From assembly GCF_015221875.1 (NCBI RefSeq), contig NZ_JACYGY010000001.1:806001-870000 (forward strand): DNA of 64,000 nucleotides. The letters are read 5' to 3'. Source of the stretch: Dyadobacter subterraneus (GTDB taxonomy: Bacteria; Bacteroidota; Bacteroidia; Cytophagales; Spirosomataceae). Positions 1 through 8,363 of the stretch are shown in pieces (within the stretch, counting starts at the first letter, position 1; each line of letters begins with the position of its first letter). A program made the translations under genes and the position numbers. The notes beneath the pieces are model-generated. The model did not search any database and had not been told where the DNA came from. It worked only from the letters and a program-made list of their open reading frames with translations.

Positions 1-2291
1 ATATTCCTTATCAGAACCGCACTTACAGAGTTGTCGCCGTTGAAAAATACCAGGGGGAAATAATACCTTATACCTGGCAGCAGGCCGGAGTCGCCAAAGT
101 GATCAAAGAAGATTACCCGGAAGTTGAAAAAGCCGGAAGATTTTTAAATAGTGAATTATTCGGAGCGGGGCCAAATCAGGTAAGAAGATCGGATAAACTG
201 CAAAATGCTTACGAAGAGCGCTTTGTATATATGGATCAGGATCTGATCAATATCTGGGGTTTGAAAATGCTGGAAGGCGATCAGGAACATGCTCTGGATG
301 AGCCAAATAGTTTAGTCATTACCAAGTCAAAAGCGGACAAATTTTTTCCGGGCGAAAGTGCGATTGGGAAGATCATGATTATCAATGATGACGCATCAAA
401 ACCAAGAAAAATTACCGGTGTGATTGAAGATTTTCCAAAGAATTTTCACGTAGGTTTTGATTTTCTGATGACCATGGCCGGCGTTGTATTTTATGAAGGA
501 GAACAAACCAACTGGCTGGCTACCAATTATCATACATATGTTAGGCTGAAAGAAGGAACGGATAAGCACAAGTTTGAATCGAAACTTTCTGCGATTACCA
601 AAAAATATTATATGCCGCAGCTCATTGCAAGCGGACAAAAAGTGAATCCGGATCAAATTGAAGCGGATAAAAAATATGAACTGCAACCTTTTTCTGAAAT
701 CTATTTGAGAAATGGAGACATCCGCGATGGTTTGACACATGGTGATATCCGGTTTATCTGGCTTTTTGGCGCCATTGCTGGTTTTATACTTTTGCTTGCC
801 TGTATTAATTTTGTCAACCTTTCCACTGCAAAATCGGCTAACAGAGCGATAGAAGTAGGTTTGAGAAAAACGGTAGGATCAGAGCGAAGTGGTTTGATCA
901 ATCAATTTTTGACGGAATCTTTACTGATCAGTTTTGTCTCGATTTCCTTGGGTTTTGTTCTGGCTTACGTTCTACTTCCGTTTTTCAATACACTTTCATC
1001 AAAATCACTGGTATTCCCTTTCACCGAATGGTGGCCGTTGCCGGTTCTAATTCTTAGTTCAGTTGCTATCGGGATTTTGGCCGGACTGTATCCTGCATTT
1101 TATTTATCCGGTTTCAAGCCGATCAATGTTTTAAAAGGACAATTGGTGAAAGGCAAAAAAGGATCGGATTTAAGAAGTGGTCTGGTCGTTTTTCAATTCA
1201 CAACCTCTATCATTTTGATTATCGGCACGTTTGTAATTTACCGTCAGGTTAATTTTATATTGAATGCAAAAGTCGGATATAACAGAAATCAAGTCTTGCT
1301 CGTACATGGCACAAACACGCTGGGAGATAAGGTGGCGATTTTTAAAGAAGAAGTTAAAAAATTGCCGCAAGTGAAAAATGCGACAATCAGTGATTATTTA
1401 CCGATAAAAGAAACAAAGCGTAATGGAAATCCATTTTGGCTGGATGGAAAAACGAAGGAAATGGCCTCTGTCAGCGGGCAAATGTGGGTAACCGATTATG
1501 ATTATTTAGAAACCCTGGGGATGAAAATTGTTCAGGGAAGGAATTTTTCGAAGGATCGAAAAACGGATGAAAAAGCCGTTATCATCAATCAAAAACTTGC
1601 AAAAGAGCTTGGGTTGAAAAATCCTGTCGGGCAATATGTTACAAACCAGACCAATAATGGCAATAAACTTGAAATCATCGGCGTGGTTGAAGACTTTCAT
1701 TTTGAATCCATGAAAGATGATATTGATCCGCTTTGTATGACCTTGGGTATAAGTCCATCCATTGTTTCGGTTAAAATCGGTACTTCTGATACGAAAGGAG
1801 CCATCGAATCCATATCAAAAGTCTGGAATTCATTAGCGCCAAATCAGCCAATACGTTACACATTTATGGATCAGAATTTTTCCAAAATGTATGATGATGT
1901 AAACCGGATGGGACAGATTTTTAGCAGCTTCGCGATTTTAGCAATTATCGTAGCGTCACTGGGATTATTTGCACTTTCCGCTTTTATGGTAGAACAACGC
2001 AGAAAAGAAATCGGAATCCGGAAAGTCCTGGGCGCATCAATACAAAGTATTCTTGGATTATTAACCCGGAATTTCCTGATTCTGGTACTTATTTCGGCCG
2101 TCATCGCATCACCAATTGCCTGGTATATCATGCAAAAATGGTTGCAGGATTATAAATACAGAATTGACATTACCTGGGATATTTACGCCATCGCCGGAAT
2201 TCTGGCCGCCGCCATAGCGGTACTAACCGTAAGCTACCAAGCCATAAAAGCAGCCCTGATAGATCCTGCAAAAACCTTGAAGAGTCAATAA
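1..2291 (+). CDS. FtsX/MacB-type ABC transporter permease, 5' end outside window
   Basis: The reading frame is open from base 3, so the true start lies before the window; about 762 codons are visible and, by comparison with the next gene, roughly 55 residues are missing. The visible part holds a periplasmic MacB-like domain, a first FtsX membrane block (about 735-1130), a second periplasmic domain and a second FtsX block (about 1890-2280). The C-terminus ends in the DPAKTLKSQ tail shared with its four neighbours. Such proteins are integral inner-membrane subunits that work with a separate LolD/MacB-type ATPase. No ATPase domain is present. Substrate unknown. A GTG codon at 99 is in frame but interrupts a conserved domain and is not the start. 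Confidence 0.9.
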   Translation, partial: IPYQNRTYRVVAVEKYQGEIIPYTWQQAGVAKVIKEDYPEVEKAGRFLNSELFGAGPNQVRRSDKLQNAYEERFVYMDQDLINIWGLKMLEGDQEHALDEPNSLVITKSKADKFFPGESAIGKIMIINDDASKPRKITGVIEDFPKNFHVGFDFLMTMAGVVFYEGEQTNWLATNYHTYVRLKEGTDKHKFESKLSAITKKYYMPQLIASGQKVNPDQIEADKKYELQPFSEIYLRNGDIRDGLTHGDIRFIWLFGAIAGFILLLACINFVNLSTAKSANRAIEVGLRKTVGSERSGLINQFLTESLLISFVSISLGFVLAYVLLPFFNTLSSKSLVFPFTEWWPLPVLILSSVAIGILAGLYPAFYLSGFKPINVLKGQLVKGKKGSDLRSGLVVFQFTTSIILIIGTFVIYRQVNFILNAKVGYNRNQVLLVHGTNTLGDKVAIFKEEVKKLPQVKNATISDYLPIKETKRNGNPFWLDGKTKEMASVSGQMWVTDYDYLETLGMKIVQGRNFSKDRKTDEKAVIINQKLAKELGLKNPVGQYVTNQTNNGNKLEIIGVVEDFHFESMKDDIDPLCMTLGISPSIVSVKIGTSDTKGAIESISKVWNSLAPNQPIRYTFMDQNFSKMYDDVNRMGQIFSSFAILAIIVASLGLFALSAFMVEQRRKEIGIRKVLGASIQSILGLLTRNFLILVLISAVIASPIAWYIMQKWLQDYKYRIDITWDIYAIAGILAAAIAVLTVSYQAIKAALIDPAKTLKSQ

Positions 2292-2343
2292 CAATATTTC
2301 CGGTTCCTTCCTGCGTCTGAAAAGCCGTAAGATGGAGCCGGCC

Positions 2344-2378
2344 ACCCGTCCGACGGCTTTTTCTGCCGTCGGACGGGT
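2344..2378. repeat. Perfect 14-bp hairpin between permease genes
   Basis: The arms at 2344-2357 and 2365-2378 are perfectly complementary with a 7-base T-rich loop. It lies in the 195-bp gap between the first two permeases. The stem is GC-rich (CCGTCCGACGGC), but no T-run follows the second arm; the T-run is in the loop. It could be a transcription attenuator, an mRNA-stability element or a repeat insertion. Confidence 0.6.
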
Positions 2379-2486
2379 AATAAAAACTTGAAACAGGCAG
2401 CAAACTGACCGGTGTCGAAAACTTGAACGAGCAATAAAATAAGCCTATCGTTCCCCAAATAAATTAGCCAAAAAAACCATAAAGAA

Positions 2487-4943
2487 ATGCTTAAAAATTA
2501 TCTTAAAATCGCCTGGCGGAACGTGCTTTCCAGTAAGCTGTTCTCTTCCATTAATGTATTTGGTCTGTCCGTCGGAATGACCTGCTGCATGTTGCTTTTG
2601 CTTTATATCCTGAGCGAAACTTCCTTCGACAAACATCAGGAACATGTCAGCGACTTATATCTTTTGCGAAGTGAAAACGTCCAGTCCAATGGCGACAAAA
2701 TGGATAATCCGAGAGCTCCTGCACCTTATGCGCAGGCTGTAAAAGCAGAATTCCCGGAAGTGGAACAGGTTACAAGACTTTGGGGGAATTTCCTTGAAAG
2801 TAAAACTTTACTGAAAACTTCTCAGCCAGGAAAACCGGAAAAATCGTTTTACGAAACAAACGGATTTCATGTGGATTCCACTTTTTTCGATGTATTTACT
2901 TACAAATTTATAGAAGGTGATGCCAAAACTTCGATGAATGATCCGCATTCTGTGGTATTGTCGGAAGATGTTGCGCACAAATTATTTGGTAACGAATCAG
3001 CTTTAAATCAAACAATTCGTATTGGCGGAAAATCAGGTAATAATGAAGATTTCAAGGTTACCGGCGTATTCCGCGATGAAAGTGCAAGATCACATATTGA
3101 TGCGCGTTATTTTGTTTCCATTCACTCAGGTTGGGTGGGAGATTACCTGAGACAGCCGGATCTGGATTTCACAAATAACAACATGTTCTATACTTATTTG
3201 AGATTGAAACCCGGAACAAGTGCTGAAAAATTCAGTAACAAACTACCATCTTTTATCGAAAAATATGCGCGTAAAGATTTAAGAATAGCTGGTTTTGATA
3301 AAAAATTATTTCTTCTTCCCGTAAAAGATATTCACCTTTTTAACAAAATTGACAGAATAGTAACCTCCACCACAAGTACAACTTACCTGTACGTACTTGC
3401 TTCCATCGCACTTTTTACCTTACTGATTGCCTGTATCAATTTCATGAATCTGGCAACGGCCCGTTCTGCGAAGCGTGCAGCCGAAGTAGGGATTCGTAAA
3501 GTAATGGGAGCTGGAAAAGGCGGTTTGATCGGTCAGTTTCTTGGAGAATCCATGGTGCTTACTTTCCTGGCTCTGATTCTTGCCATGGCTTCTGTCGTTG
3601 TTTTCCTTCCCGTTTTCAACCAGCTTGCGGATAAAAATCTGGATATTTCCGAATTATTCAAACCGGAAATTGTGCTTGCATTTATTGGTCTTGCCATTGT
3701 TACGGGATTATTGGCTGGCAGTTATCCTGCATTTTATCTATCGGTTTTCAATCCTTTGGATGTGATCAAAGGTAAGTTTGTCAATTCTGTTTCCGCGACA
3801 GCTTTAAGAAGAGGTCTGGTCGTTTTCCAGTTTGTTATTTCAATTGGCCTGGTAGTAGCAACGATGGTGATTCAGGGACAAATTAAATTCATGCAGGAGC
3901 GGCCGCTTGGTTTTACAAAGGATCAGCAAATCGTAATTCCGTTAAGAAGCAAAGAAGCTAAGAAAGCTTACAATGTGCTCAAAAATGAAATTCTTCAAAA
4001 CAATCAGGTTTCGGCGGCTTCGGGCACTTCTTATTATCCGGGAATTATCAACCCAAGTGATATGTCGGTTTTCCTTCCCGGACATAGTGTCAATGACGAT
4101 GGTTTGGTTAAAACAAATGGCGTTGCCGCCGATTTTATGAAAACAATGGATTTCCAGATGGCTGCGGGAAGAATGTTCTCGCCGGAATATCCGGCTGATA
4201 CCAATAACAAGATTGTAGTCAACGAAGCAACTTTACGGAAATTTGGAATTCCGCTCGACAAATCGATTGGTCAGAAGCTCAATTTCAACATGGGAGAAAA
4301 GGAAATCGGGTCACTTGAAATTGTTGGTGTGGTGAAGGATTTTCATTTTGAAGATTTACATAAAGTCATTGTACCCTACGCGTTTTTCCTCAATAGTGAT
4401 ACCAATTTCAACTACATCATAGCGCATGTCAATACAAAAGATGTAGGCACGGTTCTTCCTTTTCTGGAAACAAAATGGAAATCGTTTGTCCCGGATGAGC
4501 CATTTTCTTACATGTTCCTGAATGAAGATTTCCAAAGCAATTATTCTGCTGATGCGCGTACGTCACGTATTATTAACACATTCACAGTCATTTCAATTCT
4601 GATTTCCTGTCTGGGTTTATTTGGACTTGCCGCCTTTGCAGCGCAACAAAGAACTAAGGAAATTGGTGTGAGAAAAGTGTTAGGCGCGTCCATTCCAAGT
4701 ATTGTCGCCTTGCTTTCTGGTGATTTTATAAGACTCGTTCTGATCTCTATTCTGATCGCCACGCCGCTTACCTGGTATATCATGGGGAAATGGCTTCAGG
4801 ATTTTGCTTACAGTATCAAAATGGAGTGGTGGATGTTTGTTGCCGCAGGTATTTTGGCTATTATAATTGCTTTACTAACAGTAAGTTCGCAAGCAATAAA
4901 AGCAGCTTTGACCAATCCTGTGAAATCACTCAAATCCGAATAA
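2487..4943 (+). CDS. FtsX/MacB-type ABC transporter permease
   Basis: 818 residues. The ATG opens the MLKNYLKIAWRN segment typical of these permeases, followed by a first membrane helix (about 20-42). Domains in order: MacB-like periplasmic domain (about 45-290), first FtsX block (about 297-415, with the GIRKVMGAG element), a central helix (about 442-465), second periplasmic domain, and second FtsX block (about 691-810, GVRKVLGAS). The two FtsX blocks look like a duplicated half-transporter. It is the second of five tandem paralogues, none with an ATPase. Likely inner-membrane mechanotransmission transporter; substrate cannot be told from sequence. Confidence 0.9.
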   Translation: MLKNYLKIAWRNVLSSKLFSSINVFGLSVGMTCCMLLLLYILSETSFDKHQEHVSDLYLLRSENVQSNGDKMDNPRAPAPYAQAVKAEFPEVEQVTRLWGNFLESKTLLKTSQPGKPEKSFYETNGFHVDSTFFDVFTYKFIEGDAKTSMNDPHSVVLSEDVAHKLFGNESALNQTIRIGGKSGNNEDFKVTGVFRDESARSHIDARYFVSIHSGWVGDYLRQPDLDFTNNNMFYTYLRLKPGTSAEKFSNKLPSFIEKYARKDLRIAGFDKKLFLLPVKDIHLFNKIDRIVTSTTSTTYLYVLASIALFTLLIACINFMNLATARSAKRAAEVGIRKVMGAGKGGLIGQFLGESMVLTFLALILAMASVVVFLPVFNQLADKNLDISELFKPEIVLAFIGLAIVTGLLAGSYPAFYLSVFNPLDVIKGKFVNSVSATALRRGLVVFQFVISIGLVVATMVIQGQIKFMQERPLGFTKDQQIVIPLRSKEAKKAYNVLKNEILQNNQVSAASGTSYYPGIINPSDMSVFLPGHSVNDDGLVKTNGVAADFMKTMDFQMAAGRMFSPEYPADTNNKIVVNEATLRKFGIPLDKSIGQKLNFNMGEKEIGSLEIVGVVKDFHFEDLHKVIVPYAFFLNSDTNFNYIIAHVNTKDVGTVLPFLETKWKSFVPDEPFSYMFLNEDFQSNYSADARTSRIINTFTVISILISCLGLFGLAAFAAQQRTKEIGVRKVLGASIPSIVALLSGDFIRLVLISILIATPLTWYIMGKWLQDFAYSIKMEWWMFVAAGILAIIIALLTVSSQAIKAALTNPVKSLKSE

Positions 4944-5007
4944 TTAAACAATCCCCGGAGATTATAATTTTTAAAGGATTTTCACTTTTTTCTAACCTAT
5001 ACTAATC

Positions 5008-7434
5008 ATGATCAGGAATTATTTAAAAATCGCTTTCCGGAATCTGATCCGGAACAAGGTTTACAGCACGATCAATATTGCTGGACTCGCTATGGGTATC
5101 GCTGCCTTTCTTTTGATTCTTGAATATGTAAGTTTTGAGAAAAGTGTCAATCAGTTTCATACGAATCTGCCCGAAATGTATCGTCTCATTAATCTGGATG
5201 CAAAGGGTAATACCTGGGCAGAAGTTGAACCGGGTTGGGCGCCAAGGGCGAAACAGAATTTTAACGAGGTGAAAGATTATTGCCGTTTTTCAGACGATGT
5301 TGCAAAAGGCATTGTAAAAAGAGAAGGAAATAACTCCGAGTCTTTCAGAGAAAATAACATAGGTTATGCTGACGGGAATTTCTTTAGTTTTTTCAGTTTT
5401 CCGGTTATAAAAGGAAATAAATCATCCTTGAATCAACCAAAAACTGTATTTATTACTGATAAAATCGCTGCTAAATATTTTGGAAAAACAGATCCGATTG
5501 GTAAAATTCTGACACTTTCGAATCAGTTTGGTACCTTATCTTATTCCGTTGAAGGTGTTTACAATGCTCCTGAAAATTCTGATATCAATCTTGATATGGT
5601 GTTTTCATTGAAGACTTTGGAAAATCCGGCAAACCTGAACGGGAACGACTGGGCGGCTGTGAATAATATTGATGACCAATACATCAATACTTTTTTATTG
5701 CTTGATAAAGGAACAAATTACAAGTCCCTGGAAAGCAAACTTTCTACATACAGAAATGCGCAGAAAACGGACAAAGATGGTGTTCAGTTTCGTTTGCAGC
5801 CTGCCGTCAATATCCATCTGGCCGAAAAATTCAGTGATACTTACCAGACTTCGGGAAATGTAAAATATGTTTACACGCTCGGTGCGATTGCGTTTTTGAT
5901 CCTGCTGATTGCGTGGTTTAATTATATCAATCTGTCAACTGCAAACTCACTCAAACGTGCCAGTGAAGTGGGTGTAAGAAAAGTAATTGGCGCCACTCCG
6001 GGGAATTTGATCGGGCAGTTTCTGGGCGAATCTGCTTTGATGAATTTGTTGAGTTTCTCTGTCGCGATTTTGCTTGTCTATATGCTTCAACCGTTTTTTA
6101 ACCAGTTGATTGGTAAGAATCTTTCACTGGAAATTCTTGGCAGTTCGTCCGTCTGGATTATTGGATTAAGCGTTTTTCTTATTGGTATGCTGGGATCAGG
6201 AATTTACACGGCTTATGCTTTATCGAATTATAATCCGGTAAAAATCCTGAAAGGAAAACTTACTAAAACCTCACAGGGTGCTTTCTTAAGAAAGTCATTA
6301 GTGGTTTCGCAGTTTAGTATTTCAATCGCTCTGATGCTGGTGACGATTGTAATTTATAGTCAGCTGAAATTTATGCAAAACCAGAATCTGGGTGTGAAAA
6401 CAAGTCAGCTGCTGGTGATACGCGGACCGGAAATTGGCAGCGACAGTACTAATAAGATCAGAAAAGCAGCTTTTTGGAATGAAATCGGCGAGCAAAGTTT
6501 TGTAAAAGATTATAGTTTGTCGGGCAGCGTTCCGGGTAACTTTTATAATTTCAATACTTCCGGATTTACACAGCCAGGCTCGAAAGCAGGTGATGAATTG
6601 GCTTTATATGCCTTTACAATCATTGGTGACCGGTATTTAAATGTCTACGATATAAAGTTGAAAGCCGGAAGGAATTTTACGCCGGAAGAAACGAAGGTGG
6701 AATGGAATCAGAATTCAAAAGTGATCATGAATGAAACAGCCATCCGGCGGCTTGGATTTGAATCAGCCGAAGATGCTTTGAAAACGAAGATAAAATGGGA
6801 TGAACGTTATCTGGAAATCATCGGTGTTGTAAAAGATTACCATCATACAGGTTTGCAAAAAGCGATTGATCCGATTATCTTCTATCCGCAAAACAGCAGT
6901 CAGTACATCACCATCAGCCTTACTGCCGATAATATGCAGGAAAAAATTGCCAGACTTGAAAAAATCTATAAAAGTTATTTTACCGATAATCCGTTCGATT
7001 ATTTTTTTGTGGATGAGAATTTTAATAAACAATATGTTTCCGAACAGCAGTACAGCCACATTTTCACAACAGCATCCGTCTGGGCAATTTTCATCGCCTG
7101 TCTCGGGCTTTTCGGACTGGCTACTTTTACGGTTGAAAACAGAAATAAGGAAATTGGAATCCGGAAAGTGCTGGGTGCTTCGGTGGTTAGTATCGTCGGA
7201 CTTTTGTCAAAAGATTTTCTGCTGCTGATCGTCATTGCCATTGTTATTGCCAGTCCGCTTACTTATTATTTCATGCAAAAATGGCTCAGCGAATTTGCAT
7301 ATCGTATCAATATTTCCTGGTGGATCTTTGCAGTTGCAGCGGGCTTATCGCTCTTGATTGCGGTCCTTACCATTATGTTTCAGGGAATTAAGGCGGCACT
7401 TATTAATCCGGTAAAATCGCTTAAATCAGAATAA
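5008..7434 (+). CDS. FtsX/MacB-type ABC transporter permease
   Basis: 808 residues, third in the tandem series and 64 bp after the second. It has the same architecture: MIRNYLKIAFRN start, MacB-like periplasmic domain, FtsX block near residues 288-410, second periplasmic domain, FtsX block near 685-800, and the PVKSLKSE tail. The GVRKVIGAT and GIRKVLGAS elements after the membrane helices mark the cytoplasmic coupling segments expected to contact an ATPase. The periplasmic domains differ clearly from those of its neighbours, so the five copies are old paralogues rather than a recent amplification. Confidence 0.9.
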   Translation: MIRNYLKIAFRNLIRNKVYSTINIAGLAMGIAAFLLILEYVSFEKSVNQFHTNLPEMYRLINLDAKGNTWAEVEPGWAPRAKQNFNEVKDYCRFSDDVAKGIVKREGNNSESFRENNIGYADGNFFSFFSFPVIKGNKSSLNQPKTVFITDKIAAKYFGKTDPIGKILTLSNQFGTLSYSVEGVYNAPENSDINLDMVFSLKTLENPANLNGNDWAAVNNIDDQYINTFLLLDKGTNYKSLESKLSTYRNAQKTDKDGVQFRLQPAVNIHLAEKFSDTYQTSGNVKYVYTLGAIAFLILLIAWFNYINLSTANSLKRASEVGVRKVIGATPGNLIGQFLGESALMNLLSFSVAILLVYMLQPFFNQLIGKNLSLEILGSSSVWIIGLSVFLIGMLGSGIYTAYALSNYNPVKILKGKLTKTSQGAFLRKSLVVSQFSISIALMLVTIVIYSQLKFMQNQNLGVKTSQLLVIRGPEIGSDSTNKIRKAAFWNEIGEQSFVKDYSLSGSVPGNFYNFNTSGFTQPGSKAGDELALYAFTIIGDRYLNVYDIKLKAGRNFTPEETKVEWNQNSKVIMNETAIRRLGFESAEDALKTKIKWDERYLEIIGVVKDYHHTGLQKAIDPIIFYPQNSSQYITISLTADNMQEKIARLEKIYKSYFTDNPFDYFFVDENFNKQYVSEQQYSHIFTTASVWAIFIACLGLFGLATFTVENRNKEIGIRKVLGASVVSIVGLLSKDFLLLIVIAIVIASPLTYYFMQKWLSEFAYRINISWWIFAVAAGLSLLIAVLTIMFQGIKAALINPVKSLKSE

Positions 7435-7450
7435 GAAACGGTTTCCAGGT

Positions 7451-7537
7451 TTCACGCAAAGCAAATAAGAAAAAACGCAAAAGACACAAAGAATAAACTT
7501 AGCGAACTTTGCGCTTAACTTTTTTGCTTTGTGTGAA
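7451..7537. repeat. Bacteroidota-type intergenic repeat (CGCAAAG family)
   Basis: The outer arms TTCACGCAAAGCAA (7451-7464) and TTGCTTTGTGTGAA (7524-7537) form a 14-bp inverted repeat with one G-T pair. Between them lie several cAAAGa/cGCAAA repeats and TTAGCGAACTTTGCG. From memory, sequences of this kind recur between genes in many Bacteroidota genomes; their function is not known to me. It occupies most of the gap between the third permease and the small secreted protein gene. Confidence 0.55.
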
Positions 7538-7575
7538 AAACAAAAGGCATGTCAATCAGAATAAAAATCCCAAAT

Positions 7576-8232
7576 ATGTTCAAATCAATTTTTGTCATAA
7601 TTTTCATTTTTGCAGGTTTAGTTTGTAGGGCACAAAAGGTCATTGAGCCTGATTTATCTGCCTTGCTTAAAGCGCATAAAATTGTTGCCGTAAATCGTTC
7701 AATTACGGAAATCATGGTAGGTGAAAAGAAAAAGGTTCTTCATTTCGATGCGAAACCCAGCACTGGAATTGCATGGATTGATGACCTCAGATTTTCAGAC
7801 GGAATTATCGAGTTTGACGTAAAAGGGAAAAATGTATTGCAGCAAAGTTTTGTCGGTATCGCCTTTCACGGTTCGAATGATAGTACTTATGATGCAATTT
7901 ATTTTCGCCCGTTTAATTTTAGATCCACTGAAACAGAAAGGCGAAATCATTCCGTTCAATATATTTCCCTGCCAAAATTTGACTGGCCGCTTTTGAGAAA
8001 AGAACATCCAAATCAATACGAAAAACCTATAAATCCGGCACCTGAACCGGAAGGCTGGTTACATGCGAAAATAGTTGTTGACGGCCTGGATGTTAAAGTT
8101 TTTGTGAACAACAGTACTGAGCCAAGTTTAGTTGTTAAAAAGCTCGGGAATAGTAATAAGGAGAAAATAGGATTTTGGGTTGGATATGAGTCGGATGGAG
8201 ATTTTTCCGATTTGAAAATAACGCAAAAATAA
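7576..8232 (+). CDS. Secreted protein, concanavalin-like fold suspected
   Basis: 218 residues from the ATG at 7576, chosen because it places a clean signal peptide (MFKSIFVIIFIFAGLVCRAQ) at the very N-terminus; an upstream ATG at 7549 would add nine residues. The mature part is rich in beta-strand patterns (FDVKGKN, FVGIAFHG, YDAIYFRPFNF, VKVFVNN, IGFWVGY), resembling the laminin-G/3-keto-disaccharide hydrolase (DUF1080-like) sandwich fold. I see no convincing catalytic residues. It sits between the third and fourth permease genes on the same strand and probably acts in the periplasm or at the outer membrane. Function unassigned. Confidence 0.75.
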   Translation: MFKSIFVIIFIFAGLVCRAQKVIEPDLSALLKAHKIVAVNRSITEIMVGEKKKVLHFDAKPSTGIAWIDDLRFSDGIIEFDVKGKNVLQQSFVGIAFHGSNDSTYDAIYFRPFNFRSTETERRNHSVQYISLPKFDWPLLRKEHPNQYEKPINPAPEPEGWLHAKIVVDGLDVKVFVNNSTEPSLVVKKLGNSNKEKIGFWVGYESDGDFSDLKITQK

Positions 8233-8252
8233 CATTGTAATCGTCCGTCACT

Positions 8253-8276
8253 GAACAAATTGTTCGATATTGAACA
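8253..8276. promoter_or_regulatory. Candidate operator with three GAACA half-sites
   Basis: GAACA at 8253, TGTTC at 8261 and GAACA at 8272 form two overlapping inverted repeats, including TGTTC-N6-GAACA. It lies about 90 bp upstream of the fourth permease start. A closely similar arrangement recurs at 14168-14192. The binding protein is unknown; NtrC-like or other dimeric regulators are possible. Confidence 0.4.
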
Positions 8277-8363
8277 CTTCAATTTTAACTAAGTGTTTGA
8301 TAATCAGATATTGTAAAAAATGGAATAGTTTTTTGCTATTAGCTTTGTAATCACTCCAAAGTT

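Noticed and set aside
8321..8339. TGGAATAG...TTGCTA as a sigma-54 promoter before the fourth permease
   Set aside because: The GG and GC dinucleotides are 11 bases apart rather than 10, and the TGGCAC element is poor.
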